From the NCBI GenBank assembly GCA_029448655.1, contig JACCLO010000003.1, forward strand, positions 496,001-560,000: a stretch of 64,000 nt of DNA. Reading direction: 5' to 3'. This DNA is from Wolfiporia cocos (taxonomy: Eukaryota; Basidiomycota; Agaricomycetes; Polyporales; Phaeolaceae). Under the pieces are notes generated by a model that saw only the letters and a list, made by a program, of their open reading frames with translations, did not search any database and was not told where the DNA came from. Position numbers and translations under genes: made by a program. Of the stretch, positions 32,326 through 44,232 are shown in pieces (within the stretch, counting starts at the first letter, position 1; every line of letters starts with the position of its first letter).

Positions 32326-32798
32326 ATGGCTCCGCCCACCCGGCGCACGTTTCCGGTACGTGAAGTCGCACACGGACTTGTATACTTCCTTCCTCATGCG
32401 TCTTTCGTGAGATACTTGACACTTGCATCGATCACCCACTGCCATCTCACCACCTGGCAGCACCGGTATGTACATACATATAGTATTTGATTTTAAGTTC
32501 TGATCTGCCGTGGAACAGCAGTGTCACATACTACCATCCATACCGACCACGCTGTAGGTCCCGCTGTGCCTGCTCTTTGCATGCGCTGGCGGAGGAGGTG
32601 TTGGTGGGGGAGAGTTTTGCGATGATGGGCTTAGGGGCAGGGATGAGGATGGCGAGCGCAAAGATCATGATTACAACAGATGACGCGAATGCCGTTAATG
32701 CGGAAGGCCGTACGCTTCAACTGGTAGTCCTCCCATTAGCACGCATGCATGTTTCAGTACAATGCAAATTTCCATTGGCGTTATACTCCTGGGTCTGA
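32326..32798 (+). CDS. Unrecognised two-exon ORF
   Basis: An ATG at 32326 opens MAPPTRRTFPVREVAHGL. A donor gtatgt at 32466 and an acceptor aacag at 32518 would give a 53-bp intron that joins WQHR to SVTYYHPYRPRC in frame, then AEEVLVGESFAMMG, stopping at 32796-32798. The intron length matches the other genes in the window. I recognise no domain. The gene may extend further or be a remnant. Confidence 0.3.
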
Positions 32799-33419
32799 AA
32801 CAGCACAGTCCAATATAGATCTAGCCCTCCAGGAGAAACCGCCCTCACAGGCAACCGCTATTATATGGTCCTTGTAGTAGCAAGGCCTCAGATAAGGTCC
32901 TCGCAGCTGCAGGGGCATCAGGTAAGTTCCTTGCAATAGCACTCACCTGGGCGCAGCGTCCTTGCAAGAACGTGTCCCTTGGGCACTTGCTATTGTGCGG
33001 ACCTGCTACTATAAGGGGGTTATACATGACTATACCAGTCCAGCTACATTTACAGGACCTGCTAGGTATATCTACGTAGATATGAATATATCTACGATCT
33101 CGCACTTTGCTGATGATATTCTTGAAAACTGTCCACTATCTGTGAGCCAATCTTATGAAGGAGTCAGGTGCAGGTACATACGCTCCAGAATCTCTTGCAA
33201 CTAAGGAAAAAGAAAGATGTCTCGAGCTGGTCTTGAACGCACCCTTTACTATAGCATCGGCAATAGCTTCGCCATGAAAGTGTACTGTCAATGGTTCCAC
33301 AAATTCAAGAATGTGATCGGATGGCAAGCCCTCCCACTCCAATTCGGTGGGGATTGTATTCTCATCAGGTCTTACCGTAAGATATACTCAATGTCAATCA
33401 GATGTGCTGGAATATGAAC
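32799..33419. other. Spacer with possible exon fragment
   Basis: Includes a short degenerate repeat (ggtccttgcag units near 32865-32985). A minus-strand open stretch at 33136-33342 (HILEFVEPLTVHFHGEA) looks protein-like, but no gene model could be built. Confidence 0.3.
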
Positions 33420-34095
33420 TAGAGTTTCAGTGCCACAGATGCATCTTTAGAGACACCGCAGATGCATCTGGGGCACTCTAAGTCATCGAATTTAGGCGCC
33501 CGTTAGTACAAAATAAAGCATCACAAGCCAGGAGTCGAACCAGGAACCGCGCGACCTCAGCGGAACAGCGACTGAGACCACTCAGCTAAAGCGGTTGGTG
33601 GGAGGGAGATGTTGTGCAAATATATAGTCAGTAGTTAATATAATAACGGTTGTAATAAAATTTAACATTCTGCTCATATGTCAGTAAGCTCATTAAATTG
33701 ACCTCAGAATGCATCTCTTTATTGATGTATCCCACAACCCATATGTATCTGCAATGAGGTAAGGATGCTGTCATAAATTACCTTCAGGGCAATATGGAAC
33801 ATTCCACTAAGGTGTGACTTGACAATCAACAGCTACGGCGATGAAAGTACATTAAATGGATCATATTAACGAGTATGTGACTTGGATACAAAGACCATTT
33901 GGCAAAGTGGTACAGGTTGCGACTTCGCTGGTCCCAGGTCAAGTGTTCGAACCCCACACAGGTATTTCTTGCGCAGATGCATCTTATTTTATTCAGATGC
34001 ATCTATGCAGCACGCTTGGGCGTTAATGTTGCTTAGAGTGCCCCAGATGCATCTGCGGTGTCTCTAAAGATGCATCTCCGGCACTGAAGTCCCTC
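33420..34095. mobile_element. hAT-like MITE with tRNA-like arms, copy 4
   Basis: A 676-bp element, TAGAGTTTCAGTGCC to GGCACTGAAGTCCCTC, flanked by atatgaa (33412-33418 and 34096-34102). It is an inverse relative of copy 3. The right arm has a tRNA-like stretch (ggcaaagtggtacagg ... gtgttcgaacccc, 33900-33960), and the left arm holds a second tRNA-like sequence with an inverted B box (agtcgaaccagg, near 33533). Confidence 0.85.
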
Positions 34096-34395
34096 ATATG
34101 AATTATGCATTCACCTATGGTCCATCTTCAATAGTTTGAGGGTTGAGATATCGTCTTCAAACGGAAAATGTCTGCAGACTTGGGTAATGCTGTGGCTCAT
34201 CAGATGAGTCAACAAGTCGTACCCGTTCGAACTGCCTGTCTGTCCTCTGACATTGTCTTCCTCCAAAACGGAAACAATCTGACCCATGTGTTACAACGGT
34301 GAACAAGTGAACTCTGAGCAATATGAGCACCTTCCACAGTGCGTTAGAATTGTTTCGCGTGGCAGTTCCAAGTTCAATCTAAAGTCTTGCGTGTG

Positions 34396-34906
34396 TCAGT
34401 AGATTGCATATGAATATCGATCTCGACGCACTGGAGTGTCGTCCTCCTCATCGTTAAGCATCCAACAAAGATCCTTTCGGAGTTTCAGAATACTGATAGA
34501 AGTGTTGGAATTGCAGGTCATTCTCATATCAACGAGCTGTGTCTGCACCTATACACGTCCGATCCATGCTCTCGCGAATTGGTCTTCATGATCCTCCACC
34601 ATCCTTCTCTTCTTGAACTTTGACAAGGAGAACCGCGTCTTGGATAAATTGGCGCAGAGACGTAACGATCGTACTTGACATTTCTGATAGTGTACCGCTC
34701 CGGTGGATGTAGCTTGAGCTCCCACTGATGCGAGTTGACGTCAATGCATTGCCACACAATCAAAAGTGGCTGACCTGTTCAGCGTCAGTGACAGCCGCAG
34801 AGGATATCTTCCCGCAGATTTCTTTCTGATCGTCATCGTTCGGCAGATATGCACGGTTGTACCAGCGAACGTTGGTTAAGGAGTAGATACCAGACTCCAA
34901 GCTCAT
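34396..34906 (-). CDS. Small beta-trefoil protein, ricin-B-like or I66 inhibitor-like
   Basis: Three exons: 34775-34906, 34555-34724 and 34396-34492, separated by a 50-bp intron (34725-34774) and a 62-bp intron (34493-34554), both GT-AG. The joined length is 399 nt, an exact multiple of three, giving 132 residues. The start MSLESGIYSLTNVRW was chosen because small fungal beta-trefoil proteins begin this way. Repeating motifs fit three lobes: GIYSLTNVRW, RYTIRNVKYDRYVS and VILKLRKDLCWMLNDEEDD. There is no signal peptide, so it is probably cytosolic. Basidiomycete relatives are lectins (ricin B-like) or protease inhibitors (I66, mycocypin-like), usually linked to defence; which applies here cannot be decided. 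The third lobe looks shortened and ends RYSYAIY. Confidence 0.65.
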
Positions 34907-35409
34907 ATGAATCACTGATAGTGCATCAGAACGGAGGCTTGACTCGGAAGCGTGAGTTGTAGATGAGACTGACCGATTGTTGGGAGTAAGAATGTGGCAA
35001 GCGGTTGAAGCGCATGCGGTCATCCGAAAAGATTATATAGGTTATGTGTCAGGATCTCAGCCTATATTAACTGGCCCTATTTGGATCTAGTCCAATTCGG
35101 ATCCAGTTATACTCAGGCCACCAAGACACCCTACAACCACAAGTACATCCGTGAAATTCTAACTTAATATTAAATCACTTCCTGAACACATCAGAGAAAT
35201 CGAAACCACACATATGCAGATCCTAATGTTTTATATTTTTGACTTCACAAAGTCACACCCTAGAAGCCACAGATCCATACACACTCAGGGCATTATTTCT
35301 CATTTCATATTCATAAAACACTCATTCAGTCATGCTTCTAATTCAGGGTCCCCATTAATTTAATTTAGCACCACACAACACATGGCTACCCACAGGTGCA
35401 GATCATTAG
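34907..35409. other. Upstream region of the beta-trefoil gene
   Basis: A minus-strand TATA-like stretch (tataatctttt near 35027-35037) lies about 120 bp above the chosen start. The frame upstream of the start is also open to about 35023, so a longer N-terminus is possible. The rest is AT-rich with no gene seen. Confidence 0.35.
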
Positions 35410-35630
35410 TAGTGATGTGCCAGGCCCGACTTTGAGCCATGAGTCGGGCCGGACCGGGCTTTAGTGTTACCGCGGCTCGGGCTTGAGCCACAGCTTGAGC
35501 CAAGCCGCACTCACTGAAGCCGAGCCAAGCCATATCTGCGGCTCACAAAGAGAGATGGCTCGACTACCAGTAGCTTAGCTTGGCTCGGCTTCAGGCTAAA
35601 CCGTGGCTCGAGCGCTCAAGTCCAAATCGG
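35410..35630. mobile_element. Fragment of TAGTGATGTGCC hAT-like family
   Basis: Starts TAGTGATGTGCCAGGCCCG, the same end as the intact element at 61079-61715, followed by GC-rich motifs (gcccgg, gagcc) in both orientations. I found no matching right end. Confidence 0.55.
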
Positions 35631-36093
35631 TGTCCTTGCAATTGCCTGCGATCTGTACGATGGTATACGCTCATCAATATTTCCGTCAAGGAACTGTTGC
35701 CATCAGTACCTATGTGAGTGATGATTTAAGATTCAATAAAATATCAATCACACTATGAAAGTGAGCACCCAACTGATGGACCACTATGCTGTTGACTAGC
35801 TCTCGAATCGCACAACGCCTTTGGTCCCATGGTCTGCTTAAGCACGCGAACATCTATGTGGTGAGTACTGCTGAGCGTTCTCATTCGACGACAAGAGCTA
35901 ATCTCCAGTGATACATCTTTAGACCAGAGCACTTAATTTACAGTAGCATATGCGGTCATTGTAAGTCATATTCTACGCATCATTTGCTGAGTGTCAGACC
36001 GTGGCAGTTAGATATAACAGAGAACGAGCAGCGAATGCAGATTGCAGAGGACACACCATCATCTACGAGGATTCTTGCTAACTCGGCCAATAC
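35631..36093. other. Spacer, nothing recognised
   Basis: No coding region or repeat identified. Confidence 0.4.
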
Positions 36094-36742
36094 ATGACAT
36101 CGGCAAAATGCGAACCCTTATATATAGTCCGCTAACTATTGTAATTACGAGTTCAGCAGATATATGTATATATGAGCAGATACTATGCACGGGGCAATGG
36201 CAGGTTCAACGAGGATGGAAGTATTATTTGCAGGATCAATGAGAATGGAAATATTAGTTATAGGATTAAAGAGGACAGACATCTTATTTGCAGGATCAAC
36301 AAGAACGGAGATATTGTTTGTAGGATTAACGAGGATGGAAATCTTAATTGCAGGATTAATGGGGACGGAAGCATTAATGGCAGGATTAACAAGGACAGAA
36401 ATATTAATCGCAGGATCAATGAGGATGGGAATGTTGATATCAATGGCAGGATCAATGCAGACAAGGATGTCAATGGCATGATCGAGATGCACACTTTTAC
36501 TTATTTACAGTTTATGTATTTGAGCATAGTCATAGCTGATCCCCTCAGAAAGCATGCGAAGCAGTAGTAAGTAAATGAGCCCATATACCTATACCACAGG
36601 TCAGTTATATTCACGGCCATCTGCCATAAATGTTAATGTCGAAATATTGAATATTGAATGTGTTGGAAAAGGAGGGCATCGGCACACAGCGGGGCAGCAT
36701 CCGGGCATGACACAGCTCCCATCCAATTTAGTAAGTCCACTG
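36094..36742 (+). repeat. 30-bp minisatellite element, copy 3
   Basis: The core at 36188-36481 has about ten 30-bp units (near gcaggattaacgaggatgga). Flanks on both sides match those of copy 2. The right side is cut by the family D LTR at 36743. Confidence 0.75.
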
Positions 36743-37424
36743 TGTTACGGTTATTTGATTTTTCAAACACTGGCAGAACTCACCACCGGGCAAATATGAT
36801 ACAGGGACTTGTTGCACAACCAACCCCCTGGCTACTCGTGACTCTACTGGGTGCATCCCCAGTTGTACTAGTGTAAAGGGCGCGTTTCACCTCTTGACAG
36901 ATCCAACTCTGTCACTGTTTTATCTTTATCATCTATTAGCTGACAGATGGCGTTCAACCGCCATCATCATTCCTATCTATCATTTCGGATATATCACTAC
37001 ATACTAATCAAATGTTTGGTACTATGGCATAGATAGTAGCGGTGACATCTGGAATGGGCTTGACCCCTAGCATAAAGTCGAAGCTCTTCAGCTCGACCTT
37101 GTTGTACAAACAAGAAGTCTTATACTTGTTCTCAAACGTAGGAAACTACACTCAGTATTTCTCATTCGAGCAACCGAACGACTAAGTCCTTGAAGTGCAC
37201 ATAGACTTCTCGGACTTAGGCGAGTCTTATATTCTATCAGACTCGCACTCGAACAGATTATATCCTCTAACATGTATTGGATATTAAACGATCTCCTAGG
37301 AGCTTCACCTAGGACTTGAAGGCATCTAACGAGCATTTGCCTTGCATACGGCGATGTGCCTACGTGCAGAAGAACGATCTATATTTGCGATTCGAATATA
37401 CGAACGGGTATTCGACCCGTAACA
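36743..37424 (-). repeat. Family D LTR, inverted copy
   Basis: A 682-bp inverse copy of the 18129 LTR: in minus sense it begins TGTTACGGGTCGAATACCCG and ends ACCGTAACA. No matching 5-bp flanks were found. Confidence 0.8.
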
Positions 37425-37911
37425 GTGGGAACGTCGGTCTGGAATGTCGTGGATCCTACTTCATGTTCACGTACCGCTCCCTTGGGACATGTCTCGTGCG
37501 CTGGTAGAGTCGGTGGAGAGGTTTCAGTACAGTAAGAAAAATAAACGAAAATACCAAAAATAAAATATGAGCGCAGGACGACAACCTGTACACATGATTG
37601 AAGAGTTTGAGTACTAAGAAGTTGAGCTTGCTATCTTGTAATCGTTGTTTGAATGGTGATCTTGTGACTTGTACGGATTTGAGTATAGAAACGTGCTACC
37701 CCTCCACACCATTATACCATCCATACAACAGAGGTATGTCCTTCTTACTATGATACATGGTCACAATACAGGACTTACATGCAGTACTATGTAGATAAGC
37801 TTATGATCATCCAGGTTTTACAGACTGGGTCAACTAATGCTTAGAGTCTGTGTTTTGGGTTATGAATGTTCTGTGGCTAATGGCATGTGGCTGGTGTGTG
37901 TATCTAATTAT
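37425..37911. repeat. Spacer with a dispersed repeat
   Basis: The stretch 37710-37830 resembles 10960-11130 (ttataccatccatac, cttacatgcagtactatgtagataagctta). No gene seen. Confidence 0.4.
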
Positions 37912-38453
37912 TAGTGATGTGCCAGCCTGGCCCAGCCCAAAAGCCCCTGGATTTGGCCCAACTTTGGACAGCCTTGGCTTTTCAAAACCTCAGGCCAGGC
38001 CCTCACTGATGGCTCATGGCTTGGCTTGGCTTGGGCCAGGGCCTACTGCTTCTAGTAAAATTGTTAATATAGCTTTAAAGCTTGAGTCTCACCTTTGCTG
38101 AACTTTTCCTTGACAAAACAGAACCTTGAGGACTTCAATTCACAGTAGGATTAAGCATGATAATAACCTTTCATCGGTGCAGCCTTAAATAGCATGCCTT
38201 CCATATGGGGTATTGTATGCCCAACAATGCAAAACACTGAGAACTTGACTTACCAGCCTTTTATGTAGTTTAAAATAAGTAGCATAGACGACCACATGTA
38301 AGTTTAGCATATCACTAGTATATATAAGCTTATATTGTGCCTGCCAGACGCCGGGGGTCAATGGCTTGGCCCGGCTTGGCTTGAGATACAGGCTGGGCCT
38401 CAGGCCATGCTGTAAATAGTGTTGCCACAGTTCAGCTTGGATTGGCCTGGCTT
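37912..38453. mobile_element. Fragment of TAGTGATGTGCC hAT-like family
   Basis: Starts TAGTGATGTGCCAGCCTGG and has ggcttggc-rich ends on both sides. The right end is probably lost at the Gypsy-2 LTR border. Confidence 0.45.
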
Positions 38454-38835
38454 TGACACAAGCAACACTTCAAGCAACTACTCAGGGGAATATGACTCGC
38501 GTGAAAGTGTATTCCTGATCTGAGGCTACTCAAGGCGTATAAGGCCAAGACGAGTCTGGGGTGCTACCCTGCTCGTCGGCCAGTATATATGCTATTTTAC
38601 TGTTTGTACATTGTTTGGCTACTGTATTGTTATTATGTAAGCTGATAGTCCGAGATATAGTAGTAACCCTATAATGGGTGTAGGTACACAGCACAGAGTG
38701 TCTGGGGGTCTGACAACATGTGATAGGGTGATTGGGGTCTTGGCACGTGACTGCTTAGGCACGTGCTTAGATAAGATAAGGGTTCAGGCTCTGGTCACTA
38801 GTAGATCTCTTGTTGGAGAAAATCGGCGTGTGACA
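38454..38835 (-). repeat. 3' LTR of Gypsy-2
   Basis: A 382-bp LTR similar to that of Gypsy-1 (TGTCACACGC to GCTTGTGTCA in sense). It keeps the predicted RNA-start motif AGACTCGTCTT and a TATA-like element upstream of it. Confidence 0.88.
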
Positions 38836-39240
38836 GTACCCCCTCTTCTAGCTGCGTGTCCCCACGCCCAGCAATCGTTTTGACCAGGTACGGGTCGGTT
38901 TGACATGGGTGATTGACATCGTGTTTCCGGCATTTATGTGGGTTGTGCAGTTGTAGGGTGTATTGTACGGGGTAGATCCATCTGGGGTTCTTTGGAATAG
39001 TGGATTCTATACCCTCTCCTACTTGAATGCTGTACTCCATGATATGCATCTTCGGATTGCAAAACCACAAGTTCTTGGCGTTGAGCTGTTTCGGGTAGAT
39101 ATAGAAGGGTATCTTTGATTCCTTCAACAGCGTGGTGTCAACGTCGTCGATGATGACGAACTTGTTGGGTTTTTTCCTGAGCTTCATGTCAAGAAATCCT
39201 ATCGAGGTCCTCCCACTCGGGATCCCATTCAGCATGTCTG
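38798..39240 (-). pseudogene. C-terminal Pol extension, Gypsy-2 copy
   Basis: The counterpart of 374-830 (MKLRKKPNKFVI, LWFCNPKM, GIESTIPKN, WIYPVQYTLQL, AGRGDTQLEEGVLS). It is out of frame with the preceding pol segment because of a 2-base deletion just after WDPEWEDLDR. It also runs into the LTR. Similarity to the Gypsy-1 copy shows that the block is a stable part of the lineage. Confidence 0.6.
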
Positions 39241-42200
39241 TTTTTCCACTGATGGCCCGGGGCGGTGGGTCTTTCCTCGAAGTACTTGGTTACTATTTCT
39301 TGCCATGGAGTCAATCTGCGTTTCCTTTCCCATGTTGTACTCCCATCAGACCATTCGACTTCTAGCTTGACTCGCCCTCGGTCTTCTCTGGATGTGAGGA
39401 TCCTGAGAGGCCTGCGAGCGTCATTGCTTTTCGTCCATTCATTATGGTTCTGTGTGGGGAAAGCCGGAGCGTGATACGGGAGTAGTAGGACCTCGTTGAA
39501 TACGGGGTATATGCCTTGCATGTCTGCAGGCAGGTCCAGTTCGTATGCTCCACGTCCGACTTTCTTGGTGACCTTGTACGGTCCGTACCGTTTCGAATCG
39601 AGTTTCTTTGTAGGGTTTCCCATGTTAATGTTTCACCCATCGACCCAAACCATGTCTCTCTTGTTGTACGCGTGAGGGTTGGTTCGTTTCCGGTCATAGT
39701 ATTCTTTCATACGAAGTTTGGCTTTCTCGAGATTCTTTGAAGCGGTTTGGCTGGTCACGTGCATATGTTCGACCCAATCCTTGGCAGTTCCCACCCCCTC
39801 TTCCAGCTCTGGTGCCTCCATGCCTGTAAATGGGTGGTATCCGTGAGTAAGGTAAAAGAGGCTATAGCCCGTGCTACTATGTACATGACATTTGTAGGCG
39901 GAGCTAGCTAGCGGGAGTAAGTCCGGCCAGTTGGTATGTGTGTCATTGATAAATAATCGTAGGTACACCTCTAGTTCCTGGTTCATACGTTCCGTCTGCC
40001 CGTCTGTTTGTGGGTGGAACGCGGTACTAGGGTTTCCCTCGATGCTTAATCTATGGTATACATCTTTTATAAAGTCTGATATGAACTGTGGTCCTCTGTC
40101 GCTAAATACTTTCTTTGGTAGTCCGTGTTGTGCATATACTTTATCTACAAATATGTTGGCCCAACCTTCGGTGGTGAGCCTGGTTGTGGTTGGGACCGCG
40201 ATATAGTCCTTGGATTTCATATCTACTACTACAATGATAGTGTCCCGTCCTTTGAATGTAGGGAGTCCCGTGATCATGTCAACGGAAATGTTCTCCCAGT
40301 TGTGCATGGGTGGTGGATTCGGATTTAGTGGCGCAGCTCTCTTCAAGTGGTCTGGCTTGGCACGTTGGCATTTGATACACGCCTTGACGTACTGGCGGAT
40401 GTCATTTCGCATTTTTCGCCACCAGTATGAACGATGGATGGTGGTGTATGTGTTTTCTGTGCCGGGGTGTCCTGCCGAGACCGTGTCGTGGAATGAAGAA
40501 ATGATTTTTCCGATTAATTCCTCATCTCTCAGAATGATCAACTTCCCCCTCCTGTAGCGTAGGCCGTCCTCGGCCGTTTCCACTGATCCTTCTACTGCCT
40601 CCTTGTCATAGAGAGCGGCTTCTGCTTTGACCCTCTCTCTAACTTCCTCGTTGGTTATCCTGTGAGGTAGAGTGTAGAAGGAGGATCATAGCCTTTCTGC
40701 GCTGTCTTTGGTGAAGAGGTGATCCTTCAGGACGGTCTGTCCCTCGAGGTGTGCCTTGTTGTCGCTGTTGTGGTCACCTTGTCTGGAGAGTCCATCTGCC
40801 CTTCCATTGGTCTTCCCGGGGATGTGCACGAGGGTTAGGTCATACTCGGCGAGTTCTGTCATCCACCGGGCTTGTCGCGGATTAATTTTCTGTGGGGTCT
40901 TAAAATATTCTAGGTTCTTGTGATCCGTTAGTACTTCTACAGGGTGTTTTGCACCCATTACAAAATGCCGCCATTCGTCTAGGGCGCGCATAATAGCTAA
41001 GAGTTCGCGATCGTAGATCTCGTAGTTCCGTTTTGCTGGTAGTAGCGTTTTTGAGTGGTACACTATGGGTTTCCAAATTCCGTCCTGGTTCTGCATGAGG
41101 CAGGCTCCGGTTGCGAAGTCCGAAGAGTCTGCCTCGATGTGGAATGGGTCGTCATCATTTGGTATCCCCAGTACAGGTGCCATGACGAAGACGCTCTTTA
41201 GCTTGTCGAAGCATTCCTGTTCTGTCACGCCCCATTGCCATTCCCCATCTTTGGTTAGATTGATAAGGGGGCGTGCTACTGTTGAGAACTTTGGGATAAA
41301 TCTCCGGTAGAAGTTGGTGAATCCAATGAAGGATTGCACTTCTTTCTTGTTCCGCGGTGCTGACCATTCGGCTACTGCAGCTACCTTCGCGGGATCCATA
41401 TGGATTTCCCTGTGAGAGATGATGTGTCCCAAGTATTCTACTTCGGACTTCTCGAACTCGCATTTCTCTGGTTTACAGGTTAGCTTATTTTGACGGAGAA
41501 CCAAAAGAACCTTGCACAGGATCTCTTTGTGCTCTTTCTGGTTCTCCGTGAAAATAAGGATGTCGTCTAAGTATACAATGACCTTCCCTGTGAGGACTAG
41601 GTCTCTAAATATGTCGTTCATCAAGGTCTGGAATGTGCCTGGTGCGTTGCACATTCCGAAGAACATCACTAATGGCCCGTAGAGCCCTCTATTAGTGATG
41701 AAGGCGGCTTTCTCTTCGTCGCCTTCCTTGATTCGGACGTTGGTGTATCCCCAACGAATGTCCAATTTTGAAAAGTACTTAGCACGCTTTAACTTGTTAA
41801 GCAGCTCCGTGATGAGTGGGAGTGGGTACTTGTTCTTCTTGGTCATCTGGTTCAACTTTCGATAATCCTGGATAGGTCGCAGTTTTCCATCCTTCTTTTT
41901 GACAAAGAAGAATGGTGCTCCCCATGGGGATTTCGATGGGCGGATGCGGCCCGTGTGCAGTTGTTCTTCTAAAAAGTCGTCCAAAGTGTCTTGTTCTCTT
42001 GGCGAAAGGGCATAAATCTTGCCCGCGTATGGTTCTGAATTAGGGAGGAGCTCGATAGCGTGATCCCACGGTTGTCATTCTGGGAGTGTATTGAATTCCT
42101 TTTCCTCGAACACATCTTTGAATTCGTGCAAGTACTCGGGTACGACTTCCTCGAACGTTTTGGCTTCCGTGGTTTTGCCTGTCGCGATGGCAATCTCCGT

Positions 42201-43131
42201 TGCCTTTGTAGCGCGGACTCGCTCGGCGATGTCTGCCCTACACTCGTCCCTGTTTCGGATCCATGTGTCAGCGAATAGTAAATGTGATCACCGTCCTCGA
42301 TCTGCTCGCGTTCGCAGTCACAGGAGAACGTGATCTGTCGCTTCTTCCAGTCGATGGAAGGGTTGTGGTCTTTGACCCAGTCGAAGCCGAGAAAGATGTC
42401 TGCAGAGCTGAGCTCCGTAACGTGGAGCTTGCGGGTTTCCAAGTGCGTGTCGATCTGCATTTGGAGCTCGACATAGTGCGTCATGAGCCCCATGCTGTTG
42501 GATGATCCGTCCGCGTTGAACAGCTTGATAGGGCGGTCCAATGGGATCTGCTCGGGTCAGTGTTCCTCCACGTAGGATTTACTGATCACTGATCCAGTAG
42601 AACCGGAATCGATGAGAGCCTTTGTGAAGAGGGCACGTCCGTCGGGGTGGTGGAGAGTGATCGGTACTTCGATCTGCTTTCCCCGTTTTCCTGTCTGGAT
42701 GACCACTACACTTCCCCTGAGTTTCTCACCAGTTGAACCGGAACCCTGTGTTCCTCGTGTGGTTTCGTGGATCGACTTGACGATCTTGGTGTTGGGTGTC
42801 ATATTGCATTTGAGTATGAACTGGGCAATTCTGTCCCCATACTCGACCTGGTAATCTGAACCAGTCTGATTATTCAGTATGACTTTTACTTGGCCGGTGT
42901 AGTCTTCGTCTACTACACCGCCCTCCACGTCGACTCCTTTTAGGGCGAGTCCAGATCGTGGAGCAATACGTCCATATACACCGGCTGGCATTCTGATTTT
43001 AATGCCAGTGTCTACGGTGATACGCTTCCCATTAGGAACGATGACCTCTTCCGCAGAATAGAGGTCGTACCCAGCGGCACCTTCGCTTTTGCGCTCAGGT
43101 GGGATTGCCCGTGGGTGGTCTAGATAGATGT
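39189..43131 (-). pseudogene. pol: Gypsy-2 pol, multiply broken
   Basis: In sense: a dUTPase with all five motifs including PRSGLA (42557-43090), protease LIDSGSTGSV, RT with YLDDILIF, RNase H (EADSSDFATG), integrase with SDRGPQF and DGQTER, and the chromodomain-like end. Breaks: an in-frame TGA after EEH near 42555, a 4-bp deletion near 42280, a stop where Gypsy-1 has PERRP (near 42075), a TGA near 40687 and a stop near 39632. It cannot encode a full Pol. Confidence 0.9.
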
Positions 43132-43136
43132 CGAGC

Positions 43137-43757
43137 TGTCACAGACTTACTGTCTGTGCGACCCCTGGGCTCAGGGGGATCCCTACATGCCTGCATAGAG
43201 TGAGCAGATGGCACCGATGTACTCATAGGACAGCCGAGGCGAACTCATAGGTCCACCCATAAGGTGCCCAGCCGCCGAGGCGAACTCATAGGTCCACCCT
43301 AGGAGTGCCCAGCCGCCAAGGCCCCCAGACAACGAGTCGCAACCCACAGACTAGCGGACAAGATAGAGGCCCCGGGCCAGCAAGTCACACAGCGTAAAGC
43401 AAGAGAGGAGCTTGCGCTCAATGACGAGAATCCTAAAGATGGGGCTGTAAGGCCACCATCTTGTCGTATATATACATGCGTGAACGTTGAGAGCACGAGT
43501 CCTACCCTAATGTAATGGCCTGTGCGCCGTAACTAAGGGATCACGGGAAACGTAACGTAACATGTAACTAATGTGACCGTGATGTGTCCGTACCTGAGGC
43601 GCGCGCTACCCTACAGCGCTAACCGATCCGGTCAGGTGATCTACAGTATCTGGGCGCGATGCGGAGGTGGCTATGGTATAGAGGGCGTCGTACGCCCAGC
43701 GGCGCCGTATAACCTATAGCGAGGGAAGTACGTACCCCCTACGGGATGTCCGTGACA
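43137..43757 (+). repeat. Solo LTR, family C, inside Gypsy-2
   Basis: A 621-bp repeat, TGTCACAGACTTAC to GTCCGTGACA, with an exact duplication cgagc (43132-43136 and 43758-43762). It sits at the gag-pol junction of Gypsy-2. Confidence 0.92.
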
Positions 43758-43762
43758 CGAGC

Positions 43763-44227
43763 ATGATGGTCCTTTTCTTGACACGTCTACGCTGCACTTT
43801 CTTTTCTGAAATTTTCTTAGTGGCATCAGATGCGTCTGCCATTTCCAAATCTGATGTCACTATCGGGTCTACGTCCATTGGAACATATGTTACATTAACG
43901 TTGGAGGAATCAAGCACGGTATTAGCCTCCCGCCACGCTCCAGTGGGAGGCACCTCCAAGGCTGTTACAAACGAATCGTTGGAGCATGTTGAAGCTCCGT
44001 CGTCGTTGTCTATGTCCGAATCTCCGAACGCAGAAGGTACAGATACGTATTCTAATATCAGGGCCCCGGTCTCTAGCCCATATTGTCCATCCACCAGTTG
44101 GTCGTTCTCCGTGGCAGACGAATCATTTTTTTTGGAGTTTACTGGTTCTTCTACTTCCAATACTGAAAATCGATTCGAGGGGGAGGGACTTACCTGAGTG
44201 GGGGCAAACCTGGCTTCTTTTGCGGTG
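43763..44227 (-). pseudogene. gag: Gypsy-2 gag, C-terminal part
   Basis: Reads TAKEARFAPTQVSPSPSNRF, VLEVEEPVNS, then an acidic stretch (GASTCSNDSFVTA, VPMDVDPIV) matching the Gypsy-1 gag C-terminus. It is the direct continuation of the segment at 54239-55385 across the Gypsy-3 insertion. Confidence 0.85.
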
Positions 44228-44232
44228 TCAGG

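Larger units (their letters stand above)
38454..44227 (-). mobile_element. Gypsy-2, older relative of Gypsy-1 (3' part)
   Basis: A minus-strand element of the Gypsy-1 lineage. This block holds the 3' LTR, the C-terminal extension, a decayed pol and the C-terminal part of gag. The rest of gag lies at 54239-55385, beyond the Gypsy-3 insertion. The 5' LTR and the gag N-terminus are missing, as similarity ends near 55385. Several stops and frameshifts mark it as old: a TGA in pol near 40687 matches a CGA in Gypsy-1, and a 4-bp deletion lies near 42280. When the inserted solo LTR and Gypsy-3 are left out, gag and dUTPase lie in one frame. Confidence 0.92.
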
